This document shows positions 43,090 to 52,526 of a DNA stretch of 64,000 nucleotides, piece after piece (within the stretch, counting starts at the first letter, position 1; every line of letters begins with the position of its first letter). The DNA comes from Leuctra nigra. Taxonomy: Eukaryota; Arthropoda; Insecta; Plecoptera; Leuctridae. Where the stretch lies: NCBI GenBank assembly GCA_934045905.1, contig OW203773.1:17285246-17349245 (forward strand), in the 5' to 3' direction. The position numbers were made by a program, and so were the translations under genes. The notes below the pieces were generated by a model. That model did not search any database. It worked only from the letters and a program-made list of their open reading frames with translations, and had not been told where the DNA came from.

Positions 43090-43938
43090 TCTATATAAAT
43101 AAAGTACAATGTCTGTCTGTCTGTCTGTCATCAACTCCTACACCCTTTGACCGATCTCAACCAAATTTGGTACATACATTCTATGAAAAAGAACTCACGC
43201 CATAGGGTGCTTACCACCTTCGCCAAACCACCCCTTATTGAAAAAACCCACCCCTAATTGAAAATTAAATACACTGTTCCCTACAAACACTGGGAGGTCC
43301 CTGGACGCGTCCTAGGCCGTCCCAGATGGGCGTACGGGCCTGCCCAGGGACCTCCCGTCTTATGGGTGATTAGCATGGAGTGAGACTCCCGGGGCCTGCC
43401 ACTGGGAATAAGCCCGGGCGGCGGCCTGGGCCGTCCCATGACGCCCGCGCGGGAGGTATGGGCCGTCCCTGGACCCTCCCGGGCGGCCCGCGCGGGAGGC
43501 ATAGGCCGGCCCTGGCCCCCGCCCGGGCGGCCCGCGCGGGAGCAGCTGCTCGCTTTGTAGCCCCCTCCCCCTACGCACATTCCATAACGGTCACGTGCTA
43601 GCTTGCTAGGTACACTCTCATTCAAAATGCAGTACCTACAAAACGTGCCTCTGATCCAGACACGTGCATATAGGCACTAATTTTGAATGCGAATGTACCT
43701 GGAAAAAATACGTTTCATTAAGACATAATTAATTGCAAACGTGAGTGACACGAGAAACGGGATTTTTTCACAATTTCGGAGAGTGGGCGTTGCCATACGA
43801 AAAAAATAATCCAGGTATTTTCTTCCAGGGTCAATGTATTAGTTCACAGTTCACGGAATATTTCACAACAGTTGTAATTTGTTATGTCAACTAGAAGAAC
43901 AGTAGGTTCCTACTCAAACACATTAGAAATGCATTTAA

Positions 43939-44466
43939 GGTGCTGCAAGCGCTAGCGATTTTGCTGCTTTTTGTAGACACTTTTTGCGATACGATTGGAG
44001 ACGAAACGGGTAGACCAAATTATTTGAAATTTTAATCGTGATTAGATAAAAGACAAACTTAGGGTTATCCCTTGGTACATTTTTAATTTTTTGTTTCGTT
44101 AATTAGTAATAATTAGTGGCTTTTTGGTGAAAAATTAGCTGTTTTCTTGTCTCCCTGGCCGCCGTATAAAATTAAATTTCAAAAATGTGCCAAGTGATAA
44201 CCCTAAGTTTGTCTTTCATCTAATCATGATTAAAATTTGAGATCAATTGGTTTTCGGGTTTGGTCTCCAATCGTATCGCAAATTTCATAGTTTTGCGCGG
44301 TTTTGTTGAATAACCGGCGCCTAATTAACGATGCAATATGCAAAAATGAAAAAGTGCTACTAATATGCAATCAGAGTGGTCATGTGAACATCCTGTAAAA
44401 GTTCACTCGCTTATGAAACAATATTTCTCTCTAAATTTTCTAAAACGGCCGAGCGCTAGTATCACC
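43939..44466. mobile_element. 528-bp MITE, TTAA target, copy 1
   Basis: GGTGCTGCAAGCGCTAGCG and the complement of GGTGATACTAGCGCTCGGC are the ends, with TTAA on each side (43935-43938 and 44467-44470). The interior matches 60614-61493 in opposite orientation, including AACCCTAAGTTTGTC and AATAACCGGCGCCTAATTA. An open frame starting at 44365 covers mostly MITE sequence and is not a gene. Confidence 0.88.
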
Positions 44467-45474
44467 TTAAATGGTCAAATATTAATAAAAAAAAATAGCC
44501 GGTACCTATATTATAAAGTTAATCAGTGGTTATTGGAAGTTATTTTATCTCGCCATGTTTCCCTATTGTTTGAAAGCTGTTCCACTGACCTGACACATTA
44601 CCTAAGGTACCTCCTACTGTTTTTATTTTTAACGCATTTTTATTTGGAGGAAATATTTTGGGATCATTTGAAATCCTCAACTTGACTGTCACATAATGGG
44701 GAAGTCTCGTGAAATTCAGATTTCAGAATAATAGACCCTTATTTTATGAAAGTTGATTATGTTGCTGAACACAGATGTGATTTTATTTTTGCTGTGGGAT
44801 GAATAGTTTTCAAGGAATGAATTTACAAAGTTTGATTACTTTTAACAGGAAAATTTACAGAAAATTGACAGATGATCCACAATGGTAACACATTAGTGTA
44901 AGTGGATTCTTGTAATACGTCGTTTTTCCCGCCAAAAGTCCCATTATAATTGAATTTCATTTGCATGAATTAATTTTTAACATTTCGCGGGTGACAAATG
45001 TCAGTAATTATTTGCGTTGATATTTAAAAACTTACTGGAACAAAATTTCTAGAGACTTAAGTATTACCTACCTTATTCATAAAAAAATGAAGAAGGATAA
45101 AAAGATCCATAATTTTTGTTTATGAATCAGTTGTTGGATTTTGAAATTAGCAATTATTTTTTGATAATCTCTTACAGGACGATTGAATCGTTTCAATAAA
45201 AAAATTTTCATGTACTCTTCCCTACTTACTTAGGTACTATATTGTTTTGATAAATTACAAAAAATAAAATGCTACACATAGGAGATTCACTGCAATTGAA
45301 TTTTAGGAATAATAAAGAGCAGGAAAACACACGAAAATTAAAAAAAAAACAGTTTCATATAATATAAACGTATATTATTGTAAAAGATTATACTACCACA
45401 TCACTTAAAATTTTTAAATGTCCTTCAACCTTCACACGTCACATAGTATCAAAACATTCTGAGGTAGGTACTAC

Positions 45475-45606
45475 CTGGCAGTGAGTCTGGCACGCTGTCT
45501 CTTTATCGACAAGACACAATTCGGATTTTACTTCACTCACGGATATGTTGGCACAATTTTTCATCTTCAGTTTTTCAAGAAAATGAATGCTATTGAATAC
45601 GTATTT
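45475..45606 (-). CDS. Candidate internal exon, unidentified gene
   Basis: 132 nt (44 codons), phase 0 at both ends, acceptor TTTTTCAGATGAAAG and donor CAG/GTAGTA. The peptide is charged and has four cysteines (NCANIS, ELCLVD, ACQTHCQ). Joined to the exon at 46414-46612 the phases agree. The AG just upstream (TTTTTTCAG) would be the stronger acceptor but gives an early stop, so the start is uncertain. No family recognised. Confidence 0.4.
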
Positions 45607-46413
45607 CTTTCATCTGAAAAAATAAAATTGCAAAGTATTTAGGTAATGTACCTTGTACTAATAATGTTCGCAAGATATTTGCAATTATTTATTATTGTAG
45701 GTACAGATTCTAACCTAAACAAGATTTATACAAGATCTTGAAAAGTTTAGCAAGATCATGCAGCGTATTGTTAGAAGTGTTTTTTATTTTTTGTGTAAAT
45801 TTTTATTCGGTCAGACCAATGAAAGTCCAACATTTACAAGATCTTGTTATCAGTAAGATCTTGTTAATTTTGTCAATATTTAACACTATTATTATGCTAT
45901 GCTCAAAAGAATTTTCCGATTTAATGGCCAGATACTGGATTCCATCCATAAATTATTAGCACACGGTCTTGTGGTGTCGAGGACTGACATCCGCAATCTA
46001 CGTGGATGCAACTTCTTTTGAGCATGAGGCTGCCTAGCAAATAGTTTCTACCTACTACACAAGAACTATTTATGTAAATAACTGCAATAGCAGATAGCTG
46101 CAAATAACAGTCTTTACAAAAATTTTAAAAATTGAATTTTTGGCACAGAGTGATCCCTAAAAAAAAGAAAGATAGATTCAATGAAGAATTTGTAAATTGA
46201 TAGGATAAACTTCTTGGCAATGAATAATACAAAAATCACTTTTGTGTTGTGTGACCTGCCACAATAATCACTTGAGGTACAATTATTACCATTAGGTACA
46301 CTATTTATTTAAAACCCCAATAAAAATTTGAAACATTCTATATTGCATAAATGTGATTTATAGGTAAGGTTAGAGGAAATACTACACATATAAAATACTA
46401 AAATGTGGCTTAC

Positions 46414-46612
46414 CATCAGAGAGTTCTGAATCATTACATCTGTAGGGTAGGTAACATTTAATCCATTAACTCGATGAAGTCCCAAGTCCTGTGCATCTTC
46501 AGAATTCTCGCTAATTTGCCAAGAAGTAAATTTACTTTTTAATTGAAGTAGGTAGGCAATTAAATCGACTCTAGAATAAGAGCAGGGCAAGTTCACGGTG
46601 AATCTGTAGAAC
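46414..46612 (-). CDS. Candidate internal exon, unidentified gene
   Basis: 199 nt with acceptor TTTTTGTAG and donor ATG/GTAAGC. It encodes about 66 residues of protein-like sequence (FTVNLPCSYSRVDLIAYLLQ, then SWQISENSEDAQDLGLHRV and VTYPTDVMIQNSLM). It needs a phase-2 upstream exon, which the exon at 47808 does not supply, so one exon is missing or the join is wrong. An alternative acceptor 9 nt downstream keeps the frame. Confidence 0.5.
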
Positions 46613-47807
46613 CTACAAAAAGTAAGGTGAAAGTTAGCAACTCAAATTAATTTCCTCTCAGCCATTCCGTGTTACGGGTGTACGGGCATCTTATTCATCA
46701 AAATAAAAATAGTTCTAGGATCATTGTGCAGCCTTCTAAATTTTTTATGTAATTTACATGGTTCGACACGAAATTTAAATTTAAATGCGGTCCCACAATT
46801 TTACTGATAACAAAATAACTATTCAAACTTAAAAAAAAACTGATTACATATTTGGAATCAGCAAGAAAATACCATGAATTTAATATAAAAACATGCTGAT
46901 TTATTTACATTTAATAATTCAGCAGTCATCATGTATTATGTGGCATAATATGTCTGCATTCGCATGGAATGGCTGCTCTCTTACCACCGGCGCGTTAGAG
47001 GAAATTCAAAAGGTGCGGTTTATTTTTTTGGATGACAACATTCAATCTCAAAAATTTTACTACGTATTTGAATGAAGCGGGACCACCATTCAATGTATGT
47101 ATCTACTACCTCCGACAAGAATGTAATTTCCATGCAACATAATTTTTACTTTCGGATCACAGCAAAAATGTTTGTTATTGGCCTTGTAAGGTACCTACAT
47201 AAACAAAAATAATTGATGTATATCTAAAATCCTTGATAAAGTTAAATAATTAAAAATAATGAAAATATTTACCACTCTGCTCGGTTCGGTTCTTAATGTT
47301 TCGGCTCGGTTTGACGATACAGCTTGGTTCGCTCGCAGGACGAATACGCGCTTTGTTTCTGGAGTTCAATATCTTAATAGCCTATTTTCTTCCAGAGTAG
47401 ATTCACCTTTAACAAGTAACATTATTAAAACTGCAGTAGGTACCTTGGTAGGTATGTGGGATGGTTATTGGTTAATGTAGAGGTGAAAATATTCCCAAAA
47501 TAGGCGGAGGTACGTACTAGGTACCTACAGGTAGGGTTTCCTACTGACTACTACCACTGATATGTATAGACTACCACGCCAAGCAAACTGTTTACCTACT
47601 TTATTTATTTTATAAATACCTAAACTACCTAGTTGGAAATTTTACTTTGCATAAATTGCTACATTTCAAAAATTTACATGTGAGGTTAATGTTTACTGAA
47701 CATTGGTCACACTACCTATTGGTTTATTAGTATCCCCAGCATACAAAACTAAAGTAACAACGATTAATGCCTGGATACTTATGTAGGTAGTTGTGATGAA
47801 GACTCAC

Positions 47808-47939
47808 CTTTAATGGGTTGTATGGCTCTGTGATGAAAATCCAAGCAAAAGAGGCACAACAAAACTGTAAGTATTTCACGATTTGTGTCACATTAAATGG
47901 TTTGAACTGAGACAAACTATTCAGCAGTGAACACTGCAT
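47808..47939 (-). CDS. Candidate first exon, unidentified gene
   Basis: The ATG at 47939 opens a 44-codon frame ending at a consensus donor (AAAG/GTGAGT). It contains LLNSLSQFKPF, QIVKYLQFCCASFAW and ITEPYNPLK, with a hydrophobic centre that could be a signal or membrane segment. Upstream sequence to 48100 is compatible with a 5' UTR. Confidence is limited because the phase does not fit the next recognised exon. Confidence 0.35.
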
Positions 47940-48836
47940 TCACGGACACAGATAATAATTGAAATCACATTCAAAATCACTCAAAAGGACGTAAACTACA
48001 CACTCATGACACTCTGTAAAATATCAACAAACGTCAAACGCCGCGTTTGAAATGAAGAAGGGAGAATGGAAACAAGTTGATTCACGAAGATGGCCGACTG
48101 CCGAGTTCATAAAAGAAACTTTACTAATAACGTTTAAAATGGTATGAATACTTTGCTTTGGAATTGTAAACATATTTATTCTTAAATCAATATATCCATG
48201 TGAAATGTAGATGTAATTATTATAGAAATGAAGTTATAAATATGAAAAAAATAAGTCATTAGAGCAGCTCAAATTCAAACAGTCGTAGCGCCCGCGCGGG
48301 CCGTCCCTAGCCATTCCCGGGCGGGACCAAGACGGGACATTCCTAGAAATTTTACAGCCAGATAAAACGGATCGGTTGGGCTCCGTTGGGCAGGCCCAGG
48401 GCATGCCCTAGTAGTTCCCGCCCGGGACGTCCCACTTGGGCGCTAGATGGGCAGAAGCCCGGGCCGCCCAGTGTTTGTAGGGTTCTGCCTTGCATATACG
48501 AGTGCGTGCAAGTTATCAAAACTGATGATGCTTGAAATTGCTGCTCAGTCACGTTTAACCTTTGACACGACTCGGGTAGACAAAAAAAAGTACACACATT
48601 TCAAGAATTACAGTACGTAAACACAATGACTTTGAAGTCATTTGGGTTGCATATCTCACAGCGTAGGGTTTATAGCGTATGACATTACATGTATAGTATT
48701 ACATGGATCTCTAAGGACAGGGTTGCTGCGCCGGGCAATGTAGGCAACCTGCCTCACTTAGGTGTAATGCGGGTTGCCTAATATCACATGCATCCCTCCC
48801 CACAAGCACGAGCAACGCCGCGGGCGGGTCAGCTAG

Positions 48837-49675
48837 TAAACAATACAATACCAACATGGACATGAAATTATCCATAAAATAAAATACACTTATTTCAAGT
48901 GAAATCGAATAGTGACTTAATAATATCGAAAGGTCGCAATTGACCAATGTAGATCTGACCAAACTACGACGTCATAAAACAAAAGTCAATGTTTGGTCAC
49001 AACCAAAGAGCTTGTATACACAACAAATTGAACACATGATATTATTAGAATAATGTTGAATTCGTACAGAATTTAACAGTTTTACAATCAACAAATTGCC
49101 GTTAATAATAGTATTGCTTTAAGCTATCTACTTGAATATTGTTCAGTCTTAATTAGCTTCTCATAAGAGAGGAAGGGCCTTTTTAAGTTGACGAAACTAT
49201 CCAGTGACAGACGCCATTAAAAAGTAAAACGCTTTGGCAACATACCTGGCAAAATATAATTTGTTTCGTTGTAGCATCTGTAATAATTGTCCAGCAAATC
49301 ATCAAACATGATTTATATGATTTAAATATATTGATTGTACTATTTCAAGTGATAAATTAAACTAGATTAAACACGTATGAGCTATTTCTTTGATCTTTCT
49401 AAATTTCATTTGTTTGAATGAAAAATTGTTTTTTCTAACAACCCTGGAGTTACCATGGTAATACTTTTGTCTTTCATAAGGCAACGCCCACCTTCATTGG
49501 TCAATTGTTTGTTGAATTCAAAAATAAGTAAAAACACACATTTTTCTTGTAAAGATTCCAAGAGCAATTAAAAAAATGTGTATTATTGAAATTAAGCTAT
49601 TATGATTTAACCACACAGCCTACTTAGTAAAATACGAATTGTCATTAATAATTTGATGTTATCTTCTGCTCTTCG
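48837..49675. other. Intergenic and presumed 3' flank of the LU-domain gene
   Basis: AT-rich, no gene or repeat structure recognised. Confidence 0.5.
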
Positions 49676-50194
49676 TTATTCTCGAATCAGAACAAAGAAC
49701 AGCGCCAGAAATAAAATCGTGCTTGGATACAATCTTCCACTCTTGCTTTCCCCGCCTTCAGTAGCATTTGGTTCGTAACGATGCGTGACTTTCTTAGAAT
49801 GACTTCTCGTAACAACTTCTTCTGGGGGTACAGTTAAGGGAGTGTCAACAAACTTCGGTTTCTTTATTAGGGGCATAGTACTTTGAAGATGCTCGTTATT
49901 GCAGAGGTCTGTATTGCAAATGCATATTCTGACAAGACGGTGGACCCCATAACCCTCATACGGCGTCTCAGAACATCCCAATTCAGCGTTTTTGTTGAGA
50001 CAAAATCTGGAGAACTGATATCCAACAGGAAGTGTCATATTTGTAAAAACGCATGCCGTGCTACATTCAACAGTCTCCATGCCGTATGTGTCGGACGTGG
50101 CACAATCGTTCACAATACTTAGTTTGCATTTGTAACACTGGAGCGCTGTTGCTCGAGCGCTTATGTGCAGGAGTAGAGCGACGATCAACAGAAC
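49676..50194 (-). CDS. Ly6/uPAR (LU) domain protein, probably GPI-anchored (last exon)
   Basis: A three-finger-fold extracellular protein. The exon begins after the acceptor GTTGTGTTGACAG (ending at 50195) in phase 0, so the initiator Met and first part of the signal peptide are in an upstream exon that I could not locate. Visible: hydrophobic leader VLLIVALLLHISARATA, then LQCYKCK. Ten cysteines follow, ending in the family signature CICNTDLCN. A Lys/Ser/Thr linker comes next, and the C-terminus is a hydrophobic tail (LYPSTILFLALFFVL) after a small-residue stretch, as in GPI-anchored proteins. Insect relatives such as quiver/sleepless and boudin act at the cell surface on channels, receptors or septate junctions. 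Which subgroup this belongs to is undecided. Confidence 0.85.
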   Translation of the reverse strand, partial: VLLIVALLLHISARATALQCYKCKLSIVNDCATSDTYGMETVECSTACVFTNMTLPVGYQFSRFCLNKNAELGCSETPYEGYGVHRLVRICICNTDLCNNEHLQSTMPLIKKPKFVDTPLTVPPEEVVTRSHSKKVTHRYEPNATEGGESKSGRLYPSTILFLALFFVLIRE

Positions 50195-50389
50195 CTGTCA
50201 ACACAACAGACCCAGTACAACAGCTAGGAAGAATACCCACCACGAATTGCAACAGAAGGTTTCAATACATGAATCGATTCAGAAAAATGTCATCTACAAC
50301 ATATCGCCCAAAATGCCCATAATTGCCCAAAATGCTGTACGAAAAAAGGGTTTAAATGACTTTTTAAGTTAATTTCCCATGTTAATTTC

Positions 50390-50565
50390 ATCTTGCAAAA
50401 AAACTTTTTTTATGTAGCTCCGATTTTGACGAAACTTGGCAGAATCCTTCACCATCCTAAATAAACACAAATAGCTCTCTGAGCGTTTTTCTCTAATTCT
50501 CATCGTTTGGGAAATATGGCCCATTGAAAAGTCATATTTTAGTCAGTTTTCGTCGATTTAGGTCA
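50390..50565. repeat. Dispersed repeat matching 9065-9150 in inverted orientation
   Basis: CTCCGATTTTGACGAAACTTGGC and AAATAGCTCTCTGAGCG mirror the words near 9070-9145. Nature unknown. Confidence 0.55.
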
Positions 50566-50884
50566 TTTTGAGTGTAATTTGACGTTTTGCGAGGTCCAAT
50601 GTTTTGTAATTTTATTGTTCTTGTATAATAAACGAGTGTCAGGATGGTACAATAAAAAAAATATTCTAAGTCCAACCAAAGTTGTATTTAATCAAGAAAA
50701 TAAATATGTCGGCGGGTGAGCTAAAAAATACAATTTTTACTCAGATGACAGGCAGCTCACACACAAGAGAAGAAGGAACGAACGACGAGTGTACAGACGG
50801 CTGTGGTTGTGAAAAGATATAGGTTATTATGGTTTAACGGCGCGTCAACGACGAGGTTATATTGCGCACATTAATTTTATCTTT

Positions 50885-51262
50885 GAACTTTGTTGATTAT
50901 AAGTGGAGGACATAGGGAGGGATCGACCTAATGGGCCCGATCCGGGGAAGTCCAACACTGGTGGGAAGGCCAGGCCGGAATGGGGACGGACCGGGGGGTG
51001 TGGGGATTCGGGCCCGCGGAACCCGATTTCAGGGGGATCACCATCTCGAGGGGGGAGGCCGGCCCGAGGGGACCGCAAATTCAAGGGAGGGATTGGTTAG
51101 GCCGACCCTGCCTGCTCTATGTCTGGACCTCACCACTGACCTGTCCGGCATGTGACGCCCTTACACATGAGCATATGCTCGCCGGCCTAGCTGCAGTGGA
51201 TCATTGGCCAACACACACCCCACCACCGCGTTAAGGTGGCAGCCGTCGGGGGGACTGAGATG
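50885..51262 (+). repeat. GC-rich dispersed repeat, copy 2
   Basis: Same family as 34520-34895, opposite strand. From GTGGAGGACATAGGGAGGG to GTTAAGGTGGCAGCCGTCG the two can be followed throughout with scattered differences. It is likely part of a non-LTR retrotransposon. Confidence 0.75.
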
Positions 51263-51269
51263 TGCGCAC

Positions 51270-52167
51270 TGTACGACTTGGCTGAGTGGCGCAACCGCTC
51301 CACTATAGATTGAGAACTTCTACAATCTCAAATTGCATGATGTTGGAACATACCAGGGTATTTGGGTATTTTAAATATAATAAAGTATGAGTGATATTTC
51401 TAGGTGCTTACTTTCAACGCCCCCATCAGCGAGTCGAAAACTAATAGATAAAGTCAAGACGCCAAAAGAATATCAAACATTTCTTTCACTGCACACTTGA
51501 GTGCATAATGTTCCGTGACCAGAGTCTCAAGATTTATTGCGAAATTCATAGTTTGCACGTGACATCATCTCATTTTTGTTCGGCCATCTTGGAGGTAACA
51601 TGTCAGAACCGCTGTCAATCTGTTTCTCTGTATTTTTTGATCGTATTTATGGTTACCTGAGAAATTGCAGGCTGCAGAAGAAGTTCTTATGGCTATAAAT
51701 CCAATCATTTACAAACTATCTTCAACAAACCGATAATAATTAAATTAAATCGACTTGACAGCTGTATACCCAAAATTGCCGAAAATTTACTTTTTTACAT
51801 TGATGAGGTAAAACAAAAGAAGCTCGTGCAAACCTGGTCAAACTTTCTCCAGCTTGCATGGCGCTACCATCCAGACAGGTCAACTCAAAACCAAAACGCG
51901 CGAAACATTTTTGACAGGCATAACGATATGTTAATTTTTTTACTCTATTATAACATGTTTAAAAATAAAAAGATTAGGGTTGCCAACTTCCCGAGAATCG
52001 AATTCCGGATATTGGAGCTCTAAAATTCTCGGAGTAAACAGGTCTCACAAATATTGAATGTTGGGGAAAACCTCAAATGAGAACGAAAAGGCGCGATTAC
52101 TCACGAAAACAATGGGGGGACTGGGGCGAGGGCCCCCTGCACAATTGCGGGTCCGTGCCGCAGAGGC
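51270..52167. other. Intergenic or intronic, no gene seen
   Basis: Upstream of the LU-domain exon on the minus strand, so the missing first exon may be here or beyond. A minus-strand ATG frame near 51660-51700 ends at CTCAG/GTAACC, but its phase does not fit. Confidence 0.4.
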
Positions 52168-52342
52168 CCAGGGGGCCAATTCTTGAGATTCACGTTTTGA
52201 AACCGTTTTATACGTTTACATTGTATAAAACTGGAAACAGTTGACAACTATAATTGGTTATAGCCTTCAATTTTTTAAATTTTTAACAATGAAACCGTGA
52301 CACGGTTTTAAAACGTAAATCTCAAGAACTGACCCCCAGGGG
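52168..52342. mobile_element. 175-bp inverted-repeat MITE
   Basis: CAGGGGGCCAATTCTTGAG and the complement of CCTGGGGGTCAGTTCTTGAG face each other, and GATTCACGTTTTGAAACCG is also mirrored. Boundaries and target duplication are uncertain. Confidence 0.7.
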
Positions 52343-52526
52343 AAATTTTCAATTCAATTCAATTCAATTTATTGGTCTGCTTTAAATTTACATTTGGTGG
52401 CAAACAGCACTTCATATCAATTCGTCGTACATAATTGTCATAAATTACAGTCACAATACAATACAATTTGACAGAGTTACAATAATATCAAACGGATAGA
52501 TGCGAGTATATCTAGGACATATTCTG

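Larger units (their letters stand above)
43280..48482. mobile_element. 5.2 kb terminal-inverted-repeat unit carrying gene-like exons
   Basis: CCCTACAAACACTGGG at 43280 is repeated in perfect inverted form ending at 48482, flanked by TT on both sides (43278-43279 and 48483-48484). Both ends continue into GC-rich runs of words such as GTCCCTGG, CCCGGGCGG and CCGCGCGGGAGG (43290-43560 and 48285-48475), whereas the interior is AT-rich. It interrupts a Helitron whose two halves lie outside. Three candidate minus-strand exons with good splice sites lie inside (45475-47939). I recognise no transposase. It could be an autonomous element with an unknown protein or a captured host gene. Confidence 0.7.
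43090..48836 (+). mobile_element. Non-autonomous Helitron, split by a 5.2 kb insert
   Basis: The 5' end reads A/TCTATATAAATAAAG followed by (CTGT)n and the frequent CCTTTGACCGATCTCAACC text. The 3' end reads GCCGCGGGCGGGTCAGCTAG/T, with a small GC hairpin just before CTAG. A TC start, CTAG end and insertion between A and T are the hallmarks of Helitrons. Only about 540 bp belongs to the Helitron (43090-43279 and 48483-48836). No Rep/helicase is present. Confidence 0.85.

Noticed and set aside
43281..43625. Pro/Gly/Arg-rich frames on both strands
   Set aside because: They fall in the GC-rich terminal word array of the 5.2 kb unit. Base composition explains the lack of stops.
44365..44685. 106-codon frame sharing SLNFLKRPSA with the frame at 60404-60778
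   Set aside because: The shared part is the TTAA MITE present at both loci, so the similarity reflects the repeat and not a protein family.
46893..47480. Plus-strand frames 46893-47075 and 47259-47480 as exons
   Set aside because: Some protein-like text, but splice sites are weak, no homology is recognised and the nearby better-supported exons are on the other strand.
51655..51705. First exon of the LU-domain gene (minus-strand ATG frame ending at CTCAG/GTAACC)
   Set aside because: It ends in phase 1 whereas the recognised exon needs phase 0, and the peptide does not resemble a signal-peptide start.
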